From positions 992,001 to 1,056,000 of the forward strand of contig CAWCNI010000002.1 of the NCBI GenBank assembly GCA_963796915.1: a DNA stretch of 64,000 nt, given 5' to 3'. Source of the stretch: JAENWD01 sp963796915. GTDB taxonomy: Bacteria > Acidobacteriota > Vicinamibacteria > Vicinamibacterales > JAENWD01. Position 1 is the first letter of the stretch, and each line of letters opens with the position of its first letter. Under the pieces are notes generated by a model. It worked only from the letters and a program-made list of their open reading frames with translations. It did no database searches and was not told where the DNA came from. Below are positions 35,717-44,733 of this stretch, one piece after another. The translations under genes and the position numbers were made by a program.

Positions 35717-36973
35717 TCAGCGTAACCAGGCGCGGATCGCGTCCTTGTCCATCGTCTCGACCAGCGCGCGATTGGCACGGCACCCGGAAGGGCTCGGCGA
35801 GTTGGCTTCGTTGTTGTACTTGTCGGCAGTGTCGAAGCAACGCTTCATGCCCGTGATGATCACCACCTGCGGCGCCGATCGCGGCAGGGCCTTGTTGAAG
35901 TAGGCGTAGTTCGGGCGCACGAGAGGGACACAGCCCGCGGACCCGACCGTCGTGAACCTCGCGCGGAGCGTCGTGCCCTTCGCGGCGTAGCATGCCGGCG
36001 CCGCCAGCTGCGCCGGCGAGAGCTGCGCCATCCAGTCGGTGGCCTCGCTCAAGTCGCGCTTCGCGTCCGCCAGGTTCTTGCCGGTTCCCGTCGCCGGGCT
36101 CAACTCCTTCAGCAGCTGCGCTTCTTCAATGCCGATGGAGTCCTCGATCTGCTTGACGAACGCCTGCGCCTGCGCGGCAGACATCTTCGCGGCGACCGCT
36201 CCTTCCTTCGCCTCGGCCACGCGCTTCGTGCGGTACGCGGGGTCGCGGACGACCGCCAATTGAGTTCTGTAGCTGGCCAGGCTCTCGTCGTACTGCTCCA
36301 CCACGATCTGCCGGGCCTTGGCCACCAGATCGAGCGCGCCTTTCTGCGGCAGCGGCGTCCACAGCGACTCGGGATCCCTGGCGATGACGAGACCGTCGCC
36401 GTAGCGAGGCAGGCCGGCAATCTCGCCTTGTCGCGTCGGCTTCTGGAACGCATCGGTGTCGAGCGCACCCCAATCCGCGACGACGCCGCGATCGATCAGC
36501 CCGCTGCCGATCTGATTGACCATGAACGCCTGAAGCGCCGTTTCGCCGGTGTCCTCGCGAACCGTTTTGCCGTTTTTCTGGTACTCGAAGATCGGGAATG
36601 CGCCAAACGTCAGCCCGCCAGCAATTGGCAATCCGCCGGCGGCCGGCTGACCAGGCGCGTGTTCGGAGATGCGGTATCCCTCGAGGTGTCCCCAGGTCTC
36701 CACGCTGAAGCCTACGGGAGACGCGACGCCGGGCGCCCGGCGCAGGATGGCGTTGAGCGCCAGCAATTCTGCTTCAAAGGCTTTCACGTGGGCCGCCGAC
36801 GCCGCCTGTTCCTTCCCTCCGCTGCCCGCCGTCGTGGACAAGGGCTTCCATGGCTTCCACGTGCCCGGCGCGCTCGGGAGCGAGCGCGTTTGCGACCAGG
36901 CCGGAGCGGTCCCGCCAAGGGCGGCAAGCAATGCCAGTGCACCGATCCAACGCTGAAGGGGAGGCTGATTCAT
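35717..36973 (-). CDS. Hypothetical secreted protein, 418 aa
   Basis: Signal peptide MNQPPLQRWIGALALLAALG, cleavage after APAWSQ. Motifs visible: NAILRRAPGVASPVGFSVET WG, YRISEHAPGQPAAGG, FGAFPIFEYQKNGKTVREDT, LWTPLPQKGALDLVAKARQI, a helical Ala/Lys/Glu stretch (residues about 240-300) and a C-terminal part with four Cys (CYAAKG, GCVPLVRPNYAYFNKALPRS, KRCFDTADKYN, SGCRANR). No family recognised. It does not resemble its neighbours. Confidence 0.75.
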   Translation of the reverse strand: MNQPPLQRWIGALALLAALGGTAPAWSQTRSLPSAPGTWKPWKPLSTTAGSGGKEQAASAAHVKAFEAELLALNAILRRAPGVASPVGFSVETWGHLEGYRISEHAPGQPAAGGLPIAGGLTFGAFPIFEYQKNGKTVREDTGETALQAFMVNQIGSGLIDRGVVADWGALDTDAFQKPTRQGEIAGLPRYGDGLVIARDPESLWTPLPQKGALDLVAKARQIVVEQYDESLASYRTQLAVVRDPAYRTKRVAEAKEGAVAAKMSAAQAQAFVKQIEDSIGIEEAQLLKELSPATGTGKNLADAKRDLSEATDWMAQLSPAQLAAPACYAAKGTTLRARFTTVGSAGCVPLVRPNYAYFNKALPRSAPQVVIITGMKRCFDTADKYNNEANSPSPSGCRANRALVETMDKDAIRAWLR

Positions 36974-37103
36974 GGCGGCGATTGTAGCTCGCGACGCGGA
37001 AGCTCAGCCGCAGCGATTGCACGGTAACTCGATCGGGTCATTGCCTCCCATTGCCCGCCACGTCACAATGCGGCGTTCAACAGCACGCAGCAGGAGGAAT
37101 GTC

Positions 37104-37664
37104 ATGTTCGCATCGTCGCCTTCACCTTCCCGGAGTCTACGAGCCATTTCCGGAGCCGTGTTCGGCATCACGCTCGCGCTCCTGGGCGCCCGCGCGTTTT
37201 CAGCGCAGGACAAGTACACGGTGCAGGTGCCGAACGGGCTCGCCTTCTCGGACTTCCGGGGATACGAGAACTGGCAGGTGGTGGCGGTGAGTCAGACCGA
37301 CGACCTGTTGAAGGTGATGGTGGCCAATCCCACGATGATCGACGCCTACCGGGCCGGCATTCCCGGCAACGGCCAGCCTTTTCCTGACGGCTCCAAGATC
37401 GCCAAGATCGAGTGGAAGCCCAAGAAGAGCACGGAGTCCCCGTTTGCAGTGAGGATTCCGGATACCCTGCAGGACGTCTTCTTCATCGAGAAGGACAGCA
37501 AGCGATACCCGGACACCAAGGGCTGGGCGTACGCCGCGTTCGACTACGCCCCCGCGTCAGGCACCTTCTCGCCCAACCCCGGCGGCGTCGTCAATTGCGG
37601 CTTCGCGTGCCACACACGAGTGGCGGCGAAGGACTACATCTTCACGGTGTACGGCACCCGGTGA
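37104..37664 (+). CDS. Cytochrome P460-like protein
   Basis: 186 residues from ATG 37104, 6 bases after AGGAGG. Signal peptide (ISGAVFGITLALLGARAFSA). The P460 core: FSDFRGYENWQVVAVSQTDD, VMVANPTMIDAYRAGIPGNG, PFPDGSKIAKIEWKPKKS, VFFIEKDSKRYPDTKGWAYA AFDY and GVVNCGFACHTRVAAKDYIF with the c-haem motif CGFACH. P460 cytochromes oxidise hydroxylamine or detoxify nitric oxide in the periplasm; the crosslinking Lys cannot be assigned by eye. Stands alone. Confidence 0.9.
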   Translation: MFASSPSPSRSLRAISGAVFGITLALLGARAFSAQDKYTVQVPNGLAFSDFRGYENWQVVAVSQTDDLLKVMVANPTMIDAYRAGIPGNGQPFPDGSKIAKIEWKPKKSTESPFAVRIPDTLQDVFFIEKDSKRYPDTKGWAYAAFDYAPASGTFSPNPGGVVNCGFACHTRVAAKDYIFTVYGTR

Positions 37665-37679
37665 ATTGAGCGGCCGCGC

Positions 37680-38691
37680 TCAGACGGCCTCGAACAGCGT
37701 CAGCGCAAAGCGGGACGTCTCGTCAATCCATTGACTCCGCTGCAGGAAGCCCGCAGGCTCGACGAGCTGCTGGATTCCCGCCGGCTCGGTACTTGTACCA
37801 GCTCTCAGTCCAGATCGTCTCGCCCTGTTCGATCGAGATGTGGAGCTCGGCGTCCGCGATATGGACCTCCTGGCGCGTCAGGCTGACGAGATGCATCTCG
37901 ACGCGCGACGCCTCGCGATTCCACACCGCACGATGCGCGAATCGGTCCAGATCGAAGTCGGCCTTCAGCTCGGTGTTGAGCCGCAGCAGGAGGTTCTTGT
38001 TGAAGGCGGCGGTCAGGCCCAGCGGATCGTCATAGGCGAGCTGCAGCGCGCCTTCTGACTTCACCAGGTCGGCACCAAGCAGCAGGTGATCGTGCGGGCG
38101 GAGCGCCCGCCGGATCAGGCCAAGAAACGCCGCCGCGCCCGGCGGGTCGAAGTTGCCGATGTTCGATCCCAGGAATGCCAGCAGCGTCGGGCGACCCTCC
38201 TCGCGCGGCAGGCCGAGCAGCCCATTCTCGTACGTCGTCCGACTCGTCGTCACGCTGACGTGCAGGTCGTCGATGGCGGCCAGCGTCTGCACGGCGTGGG
38301 CAAGGGCGGCCTCGGACAGGTCGATCAGGTGGGCGTGCACCCCGGGAACGCGCGCATGCGTCAGCAGCGTCGCGAGCTTCTCGCCGTTGCCGCAGCCCGG
38401 TTCCACCACGCGTCCGCCATGCCTCAGGACCTGACCGATTGCCGGCGCATGCCGCTCCAGCAACTGCAACTCGGCCCGCGTGATGCGGTACCAGGGCAGG
38501 TGGCAGATGGCGTCGAACAACGCCGAGCCGAGCGTGTCGTAGAGGAATCGGGAGGGCAGCTGCCGCGGGTGCAACTGCAGGTAGAAGCGGACGGCCTGCG
38601 CGAATTCCAGCCGCGCTTCTCGAGTCTCCGATGCCTGTCGTTGTGCCGCGTCGCGTGCCGATGCCGCCGAGGCCGCAGTGTGCGTCGTCAT
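37680..38691 (-). CDS. egtD: L-histidine N-alpha-methyltransferase (frameshifted at C-terminus)
   Basis: About 336 residues. Features: FLYDTLGSALFDAICHLPWY RITRAE, VVEPGCGNGEKLATLLTHAR, LIDLSEAALAHAVQTLAAI, LLAFLGSNIGNFDPPGAAAF and LLGADLVKSEGALQLAYDD, the EgtD pattern. Near the end WYKYRAGGNP is out of frame; removing one base at 37788-37792 (CTCGGTAC) gives YKYEPAGIQQLVEPAGFLQR and a natural stop at 37680. It trimethylates histidine to hercynine with SAM. It starts 2 bases after the egtB stop, so both form one operon. Confidence 0.92.
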
Positions 38692-38693
38692 GG

Positions 38694-40032
38694 CTACTCG
38701 GCGGTCCGCACGCAGCGGAACGTGGCATACACGTACGGGTAGTTCGGGCGGAACCAGTTGCGGAAGCTGCGGCGCAGCAACGCGGCGTCGGTCGCCGGTG
38801 ACGCCCCCTTCATGACCATGTGTTGTCCGTCGAAAAAGTCCGCCGAGTACTCCGGGTACGAGGCCATCGGGCGGAAGCCGTCGAACGGCGCGAATTCAGT
38901 AGACGTCCATTCCCAGCCGTTGCCCATCAGGTCGTGCACGCCCCAGGCGCTCTGGCCCGCGGGATGGCGCCCGGCAGCCACCGGGCTCCAGGTTCGGAAG
39001 TCGAAGACACCGCGTGACGAATCAGGCGGCCCGTCGCCCCAGGGGTACTTCCGCTCGTCTCCGGACGGGCTGCCGAAAGCGGCCCGGTCGGTACTCAGCT
39101 TCGGTTGGCAGGCGCGCGCCTTTCCAGCGTGCGTACGCAGCCGCCTCGGCCTGACTGACATACACAGGCCATGCGGGCGGCAGGTCGATGGCCTCGAACA
39201 TGTCGCGCCACTGCCACGCGCCGTCATGACGTGACCAGAAGCCCGGATGCGCGATGCCGTCGCGGCGAACCCAGTCGAAGGCAGCCGGCGTCCACCACTC
39301 CGCCTGCCGGTAGCCGCCGGCGTCGACGAAGTCCATGAACTGCTCGTTGGTCACGTTGTGGACGTCGATCTCGAAGGCGGGGACGTCAACGCAGAGGCCG
39401 GGGAACTCGTTGTCCCAGCCAAAGGGAATCTCGCCCGCGCGGGCGCCCAGTTTTGCGCGGCCGGCTGGCACCGTCACTGTTGCCGGTGACGGGCTCACGC
39501 CGCTCCCGTCAGCGCGCGCGCCTGCGGGAGCCTGCTTCTGCTCGTACGGCAGCTGATGCCACATGTAGAGCATCGTTTCCTGATGCATCGCCTCGTGCTC
39601 GAGGATGGCGTAGACCGCCTGCGCCTCGTGCAACAACGGATGCCCGGGCTGGTCGAGGGGCGCATTGGCGAGCGCGTCGAGGATGAGCGCGTCGCAGGCG
39701 TCGGCGAACTGCCCGACTTCCTCTCGGGTCGGCCACGCCGCGCGCTGGCTGCGGCTTGCCGATGCCTCGTCTTCCGGATCGATGCCGCGCGCGAACAACC
39801 GCTCGAGCCCTTCGTCAACGCCGGGCCGGCCAAGGCCCTTCTTCACGAGCGTGTTGACGCTGAACGCAGGAAGGTGTCCCTCGTAGAACACGATCGGGTG
39901 ACGCAGCGAAATGGGCCGCGAGTAGTAGGCCTCTGGCCGGACGATGTCGAACAGGCGCCGCGATCGTTGACGATTGCGGCGGTACCAGTCTGCAAGTGCT
40001 GCGCGGTTCAACGCTGTCGCTGCCATCGCCAT
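38694..40032 (-). CDS. egtB: Ergothioneine-pathway sulfoxide synthase EgtB-like (frameshifted)
   Basis: N-terminal DinB-type domain with ILEHEAMHQETMLYMWHQLP (iron His ligands), then the FGE-sulfatase domain: VTVPAGRAKLGARAGEIPFG WDNEFP, VPAFEIDVHNVTNEQFMDFV and VSQAEAAAYARWKGARLPTE. The frame breaks at 39090-39094 (GTCGGTAC); without the extra base it runs AEYDRAAFGSPSGDERKYPW GD to NGWEWTSTEFAPFDGF and FRNWFRPNYPYVYATFRCV. About 445 residues. EgtB joins hercynine and a thiol with oxygen. Related enzymes (SenA, OvoA) cannot be excluded, but egtD next door favours EgtB. Confidence 0.88.
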
Positions 40033-40149
40033 GAATCCACCTCGTCGGTCGGACCCTGGGGGTGGCCGCCAACCGTTGCCGTACCTCTCATTGTGACGCC
40101 GCAGCCGCCGTCGAGGTGTCTGGCGTGTGACAAAGGCCCACCCGCCTCA

Positions 40150-40638
40150 TCAACTGGTCGGCCAGATCCCGAGCGCCCGGCGCACCGCGACGATCTGCCC
40201 GACGTGATATGCCGCGTGATCGGCTGAGAGCAGAATCGCACGCAAATACGTCTGATCGCCGGTGCCGGTCGGAACCGTGGCGGTCAAATCTTCGACGTCA
40301 AGCGCCAGGCGCTTCATGGCATCGCGTGACAGCGCATACGCCGCGAGGCTGTCGGTCCAGGCCTGCGGGCTGGGCGGAACCGGGTCCGTCGGCCAGTAGT
40401 CGTCCGGCCACGTCCTCGTGTGCTTGTAGTCGCGGTTGAGGCAGAACTCGAGGATGTCCTCCTGCGCGATGCGGATGTGCTCGAGCAGCTCCCACGGCGA
40501 ATGCTCGAAGCCCTCCGCGCGCGTTCCCCGCTTGTCGGGCGGGATTCCGTTGACAGTCTTGTCGAAGCTGACGTGCGCGTCCTCCCAATCGAGGAGGCGA
40601 ACGAGGTGATCGCGGAAAGCACGTGTCGAATCGGACAT
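40150..40638 (-). CDS. DinB-family putative metal-dependent protein
   Basis: 162 residues from ATG 40638. Four-helix-bundle pattern: RDHLVRLLDWEDAHVSFDKT, EHSPWELLEHIRIAQEDILE (first His), and ILLSADHAAYHVGQIVAVRR with the later metal His pair. Members of this superfamily include thiol transferases. It lies 118 bases upstream of egtB on the same strand and might share its thiol chemistry, which is an inference from position only. Confidence 0.85.
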   Translation of the reverse strand: MSDSTRAFRDHLVRLLDWEDAHVSFDKTVNGIPPDKRGTRAEGFEHSPWELLEHIRIAQEDILEFCLNRDYKHTRTWPDDYWPTDPVPPSPQAWTDSLAAYALSRDAMKRLALDVEDLTATVPTGTGDQTYLRAILLSADHAAYHVGQIVAVRRALGIWPTS

Positions 40639-40656
40639 TGCGGGCTCCAAAAATAC

Positions 40657-40684
40657 GGGCTACGGGCTACGGGCTACGGGCTCC
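40657..40684. repeat. GGGCTAC heptamer tract
   Basis: Three copies of GGGCTAC and one GGGCTCC, 19 bases upstream of the DinB start and directly before the 122-bp array. Confidence 0.85.
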
Positions 40685-40706
40685 GGGACTCCGGACTACG
40701 GCCCCT

Positions 40707-41025
40707 CGGTAGGGCCGATCTTCAGATCGGCCTTCGGCGCCGATCGTAATGGCCAATCTGAAGATTGGCCCTACGGAAGCAAGACGCCAAATGCGGGCTA
40801 CGGGGCTCCGGTTACGGATTGTGGGCTTCGGTAGGGCCGATCTTCAGATCGGCCTTCGGCGCCGATCGTAATGGCCAATCTGAAGATTGGCCCTACGGAA
40901 GCAAGGCTCCAAATACGGGCTCGGGGCTCCGGGTTACGGATTGTGGGCTTCGGTAGGGCCGATCTTCAGATCGGCCTGGGGCGCCCATCGTGACGGGCAA
41001 TCTCAAGATTGGTCCTACCGACTCA
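40707..41025. repeat. 122-bp tandem array carrying paired palindromes, three copies
   Basis: Units start at 40707, 40829 and 40951. Each has a forward CGATC palindrome (GTAGGGCCGATC...), a CTTCGGCGCCGATCGTAATG linker, a reverse CAATC palindrome ending CCCTACGG and a spacer with GGGCTCCGG and GGATTGTGGGCTTCGG. Units 1 and 2 are nearly identical; the third has diverged (GGTCCTACCG). No gene is supported in 40639-41033. Confidence 0.92.
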
Positions 41026-41033
41026 ACTCCAGG

Positions 41034-42578
41034 CTACGGGCTACGGATACGGACATTTTCTAAAAACTGTCGTGCGATCTCGTCGGGGCTCTCTCGATTC
41101 GCATCGGCGGCGTGGTTCATCGCGCGCATGTCTGCCGCGGAGATTCGCTGCGCCAGGCGCTCCAGCGCTTCGCGGACGCGCGGATACCGGAGGAGCACGG
41201 CGGCGCGTGCCACCGGTACGGCGTCGTAGGGCGGGAAATAGTGCCGGTTGTCCTCGAGCTGCACGAGGTCCAGGCTTTTGATCAGCCCCGCCGTTGCGTC
41301 GCCGGCAATCAAGTCGAGCTGTCCCGAGGCGAGCGCGCGGTAGGTGAGCGTGAGGTCCATGGCCTGCGGCGGGCCGCGAAAGGTGAGGCCGTACGCTTTC
41401 GCGAGCCCGCGGTAGCCGTCCGGGCGCTCCAGGAATTCATAGCCGAACCCCGCGCGCCATTGGGGCGCGACCCTCGCCGCGTCCTCGATAGTCCGGAGCC
41501 CGTGCTGTCGCGCGTCGGCGCCACGCACAAGAATCGCAAAGGTGTTGTCGAAGCCGAGCGGAGCCAGCAGCGTGCGCCCGCTATCCGCGTACAGGTGTCG
41601 CACGGTGGTCATCACGGCCGCGCGATCGTTTGACGGCGGTTGGTGAAACACTGTCGTCAGCGCTGTGCCGGTGTACTCGACGTAGACGTCGATGTCGCCT
41701 GAGAGGAGCGCGCGATCGCAGATCAGCGTGCCGCCCAGGTTCAGCTGCCGCCGCACCGGCAGGCCGGTCTCGCGCTCGATCGCCTGCGCGACGATCTCGC
41801 CGAGGATCAGCTGCTCGGTGAAGTTCTTCGAGCCTACGACGATGGCGCCGGAGGAACGGGCGGTCGCCACGGCACTGCCGGCGAGCACCACCGTCGCCAA
41901 CGCCGCCGCGACAGTCGCGGCGGCACGACGAGATCCGCCGCGCCGGCGTGGCGACAGCAACCGCTCGAGCCACAGCAGCCCGCCGTCCACCGCCATCGCC
42001 AGGACGGCAGCCGGGATGGCGCCAGCCAGGATCACCGTTGTGTCCACCATCGACAGCCCGCGATAGATGTATTGTCCGAGGCCGCCGGCGCCGATCGCCG
42101 CGGCAATCGTGGCCGAACCGACGCCGACGACAGCGGCCACGCGGACGCCGGCGATGATCGACGGCAGCGCCAGCGGGAGTTCGACCTGCCGCAGCAGTTG
42201 GCGCTGCGTCATCCCCATGGCGACGCCGGCTTCGCGAACCGATCGGTCGACGCCGGTGATCCCGATGATCGTCGACCGCACGATGGGCAGGAGCGCGTAG
42301 AGCACCAGTACTGCCAGTGCGGCGCGCGCGCCGATTCCGCCGATGAGCGGCACCGGCAGGAGGAACCCGAACATCGCGAGGCTGGGGATCGTCTGCACGA
42401 CGTTCGCGACGGCCACGAGCGGAGACGCGAGCCGGGGACGGCGAGCCGCGAAGACGCCGAGAGGCACGCCGATCGCCACGGCGATCGCTGTTGAGACCGC
42501 CACCAGGATGATGTGCTGGCCGACAAGGGTGGCCAGCTCCTGCCGATGCGCGAGCCAGAAGCGGATGACGTCTGTCAC
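41034..42578 (-). CDS. Osmoprotectant-type ABC permease fused to substrate-binding domain
   Basis: 514 residues from GTG 42578, overlapping the ATPase stop by 4 bases. Residues 1-about 215 are the permease (QHIILVAVSTAIAVAIGVPL, IPSLAMFGFLLPVPLIGGIG, AGVAMGMTQRQLLRQVELPL ALP = EAA loop). After a helix near 230-250 comes the OpuCC/ProX-type binding domain: IVVGSKNFTEQLILGEIVAQ, DVYVEYTGTALTTV and GYEFLERPDGYRGLAKAYGL. Such fusions import glycine betaine, choline or carnitine in compatible-solute systems. Ligand not provable. Confidence 0.93.
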   Translation of the reverse strand: MTDVIRFWLAHRQELATLVGQHIILVAVSTAIAVAIGVPLGVFAARRPRLASPLVAVANVVQTIPSLAMFGFLLPVPLIGGIGARAALAVLVLYALLPIVRSTIIGITGVDRSVREAGVAMGMTQRQLLRQVELPLALPSIIAGVRVAAVVGVGSATIAAAIGAGGLGQYIYRGLSMVDTTVILAGAIPAAVLAMAVDGGLLWLERLLSPRRRGGSRRAAATVAAALATVVLAGSAVATARSSGAIVVGSKNFTEQLILGEIVAQAIERETGLPVRRQLNLGGTLICDRALLSGDIDVYVEYTGTALTTVFHQPPSNDRAAVMTTVRHLYADSGRTLLAPLGFDNTFAILVRGADARQHGLRTIEDAARVAPQWRAGFGYEFLERPDGYRGLAKAYGLTFRGPPQAMDLTLTYRALASGQLDLIAGDATAGLIKSLDLVQLEDNRHYFPPYDAVPVARAAVLLRYPRVREALERLAQRISAADMRAMNHAADANRESPDEIARQFLENVRIRSP

Positions 42579-43348
42579 TGGCGGCGGTCCTCGACGATTG
42601 ACCGCGGCGCGACGGTGACTGCATCGACGAACGTCCGTACGCGCCGGTCGTCGGACTGAAGAATCGTGTCCGCCGGCCCGCACCAGACCAGGCGGCCCGC
42701 TTCGAGGACGCCGATGCGATCGGCCAGCGCAATCGCCTCGGCCATGTCGTGCGTCACCAGGAGCACTGTCTTGCGCAGCCGCGACTGGATGCGGCGGAAC
42801 TCGTCCTGCAGCTGACGGCGCGTGACGGGGTCGAGCGCGCCAAACGGCTCGTCCATCAGGAGGATCGGCGGATCTGCGGCGAGGGCCCGCGCCACACCCA
42901 CGCGCTGGCGTTGTCCGCCCGACAGCTCGTCGGGCCACCGGGCCGCGTAGTCGTCATTCGGCAGTCCGATCAGCCCGAGCAGTTCGTGGACGCGCGCGCG
43001 TACGCGCTGGTCCTCCCAGCGATCGAGACGCGGCACGACGGCGATGTTGTCGGCGACAGTCAGGTGGGGGAAGAGTCCCACTTCCTGAATGACGTAGCCC
43101 ACTGTCCGTCGCAGGCGCACGACATCCCATTCGCGCGTGTCCTTGCCCTGCACGCGCACCTCGCCAGCCTCGGGCAGAAGCAGCCGATTGACCAGTTTGA
43201 GGACAGAGGTCTTGCCGGCGCCGCTCGCTCCGACGAGTGCGACGGTTTCACCCGCGGCGACAGTGAGGCTGAATCCGTCCAGGACGGGCGTCTGGCGGGA
43301 GAATCCGAACGACACCCGATGGAACTCGATCCCGTCCATGTTGATCAC
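42575..43348 (-). CDS. ABC transporter ATP-binding protein, OpuCA/ProV-like
   Basis: 257 residues with all ATPase motifs: ALVGASGAGKTSVLKLVNRL (Walker A), VGYVIQEVGLFPHLTVADNI (Q loop), ELSGGQRQRVGVARALAADP (signature), PILLMDEPFGALDPVTRRQL (Walker B) and VLLVTHDMAEAIALADRIGV (switch His). No CBS domains, unlike classical OpuCA. It starts 3 bases after the FAD-oxidoreductase stop and overlaps the permease gene. Confidence 0.95.
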   Translation of the reverse strand: MINMDGIEFHRVSFGFSRQTPVLDGFSLTVAAGETVALVGASGAGKTSVLKLVNRLLLPEAGEVRVQGKDTREWDVVRLRRTVGYVIQEVGLFPHLTVADNIAVVPRLDRWEDQRVRARVHELLGLIGLPNDDYAARWPDELSGGQRQRVGVARALAADPPILLMDEPFGALDPVTRRQLQDEFRRIQSRLRKTVLLVTHDMAEAIALADRIGVLEAGRLVWCGPADTILQSDDRRVRTFVDAVTVAPRSIVEDRRQ

Positions 43349-43351
43349 GGC

Positions 43352-44722
43352 TCATGCCAGCTCGCCGAGCAGTGTCGGAATCAGCTCGGAGACCGTCGGA
43401 TGGATGTGCATCGCGCGCTTCAGGACAGGGTAGGGCGCCTTCGCGTACATCGTGTCGAGCACGCAATGGATCGCCTCGTCGCCGCCGGTCCCGAACACGG
43501 CGGCGCCGAGAATCTCCTCGGTCTTCGCATCGACGACGATCTTCATCAGGCCGTGGGTCTCGCCTTTCTCGAGGGCGCGGCCGACGCGCGTCATCGGCCG
43601 CTTCCCGACCAGCACTGCGTGTCCACGCTGACGCGCCTCGGCCTCGGTCATCCCCGCCCGGCCGAGCGGCGGGTCGATGTAGAGGCCATAGGCGGTGATC
43701 CGGTCGGAGACGCCGCGACTGGCGCCGTCGAGCAGGTTCGATGCGACGATCTCGAAGTCGTTGTAGGCGGTGTGGGTGAACGCCCCTTTGCCATTGCAGT
43801 CGCCGAGGGCCCAGATGCCAGGCACGCTGGTCTCGAGGCGATCGTTGACGACGATGTAGCCGCGCTCGTCGCGTGAGACGCCGGCGGCCTCGAGCCCGAG
43901 ATCGCCGGTGTTGGGCTGCCTGCCCACCGCGAGCAGGAGATGCGTGCCGGTGAGCGACGGGCTGCCGGCGTCGCAGTCGACATGGGCGGTGATTTCGCCC
44001 GGGTGCCCGCCGATCCGAATGCATTTCGCGTTCAGTCGAACGGTGATGCCTTCGCCGGTGAGGACGTCGTGGATGGCGGTGGAGATCTCCTCGTCTTCGC
44101 GCTGGACCAGGCGCGGCCCCATCTCGACAATCGTGACCTCGGACCCGAACCGGCGGAACATCTGTCCGAACTCGAGGCCGACGTAGCTGCCGCCGACGAT
44201 CAGCAGATGCGGCGGCACGGTGTCGAGTGCCATCATCGAGCTGTTGGTCAGGAACGGCACCGTGTCGAGGCCGGGCATCGCTGGCACCGACGCGCGTCCG
44301 CCGACGTTGATGAAGATGCGGTCGGAGCGAAGGACCTGATCGGAGACGACGACTTCATGCGCCGCGCGGAAGCGCGCGTGCCCGGTGTAGACCTCGCAGC
44401 GCGGCATGCCGCGCAGCCAGCGTTCGACACCGGTACGCGACCGTTCCGAGATCGCGTCCTTCCGGGCTTTCACGCGTGTCATGTCGACGCTGACGCCGCC
44501 GTCGACGACCACGCCATATTCGCCGGCGCGCCGCGCCATGTGGGCAGCGTAGGCACTGGCCACCATCGCTTTGGTCGGGATGCAGCCGGTGTTGACGCAC
44601 GTCCCGCCGAACAGGTGGCGCTCGATGACGGCGACAGACATGCCGGCGCCGGACAGCCGGTTGGCGAGCGCGGGCGCCGCCTGGCCGGTGCCGATGATGA
44701 TGGCGTCGTATTCGTGGCTCAT
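43352..44722 (-). CDS. FAD-dependent pyridine nucleotide-disulfide oxidoreductase (mercuric-reductase-like)
   Basis: 456 residues: AIIIGTGQAAPALANRL (FAD), GGTCVNTGCIPTKAMVASAY with the redox Cys pair, LLIVGGSYVGLEFGQMFRRF (NAD), VPGIWALGDCNGKGAFTHTA and the C-terminal interface AMHIHPTVSELIPTLLGEL with the His-Pro pair. No N-terminal HMA domain and no C-terminal vicinal Cys, so mercury reduction is unlikely; a disulfide or quinone substrate is more likely. Part of the operon that ends in the ABC transporter. Confidence 0.9.
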   Translation of the reverse strand: MSHEYDAIIIGTGQAAPALANRLSGAGMSVAVIERHLFGGTCVNTGCIPTKAMVASAYAAHMARRAGEYGVVVDGGVSVDMTRVKARKDAISERSRTGVERWLRGMPRCEVYTGHARFRAAHEVVVSDQVLRSDRIFINVGGRASVPAMPGLDTVPFLTNSSMMALDTVPPHLLIVGGSYVGLEFGQMFRRFGSEVTIVEMGPRLVQREDEEISTAIHDVLTGEGITVRLNAKCIRIGGHPGEITAHVDCDAGSPSLTGTHLLLAVGRQPNTGDLGLEAAGVSRDERGYIVVNDRLETSVPGIWALGDCNGKGAFTHTAYNDFEIVASNLLDGASRGVSDRITAYGLYIDPPLGRAGMTEAEARQRGHAVLVGKRPMTRVGRALEKGETHGLMKIVVDAKTEEILGAAVFGTGGDEAIHCVLDTMYAKAPYPVLKRAMHIHPTVSELIPTLLGELA

Positions 44723-44733
44723 GGTGTGTGTCG

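Noticed and set aside
40707..41025. Possible CRISPR array
   Set aside because: Units are 122 bp and nearly identical throughout, with internal palindromes; there are no unique spacers and no cas genes.
43352..44722. Mercuric reductase (merA)
   Set aside because: No HMA domain, no C-terminal vicinal cysteines and no mer genes nearby.
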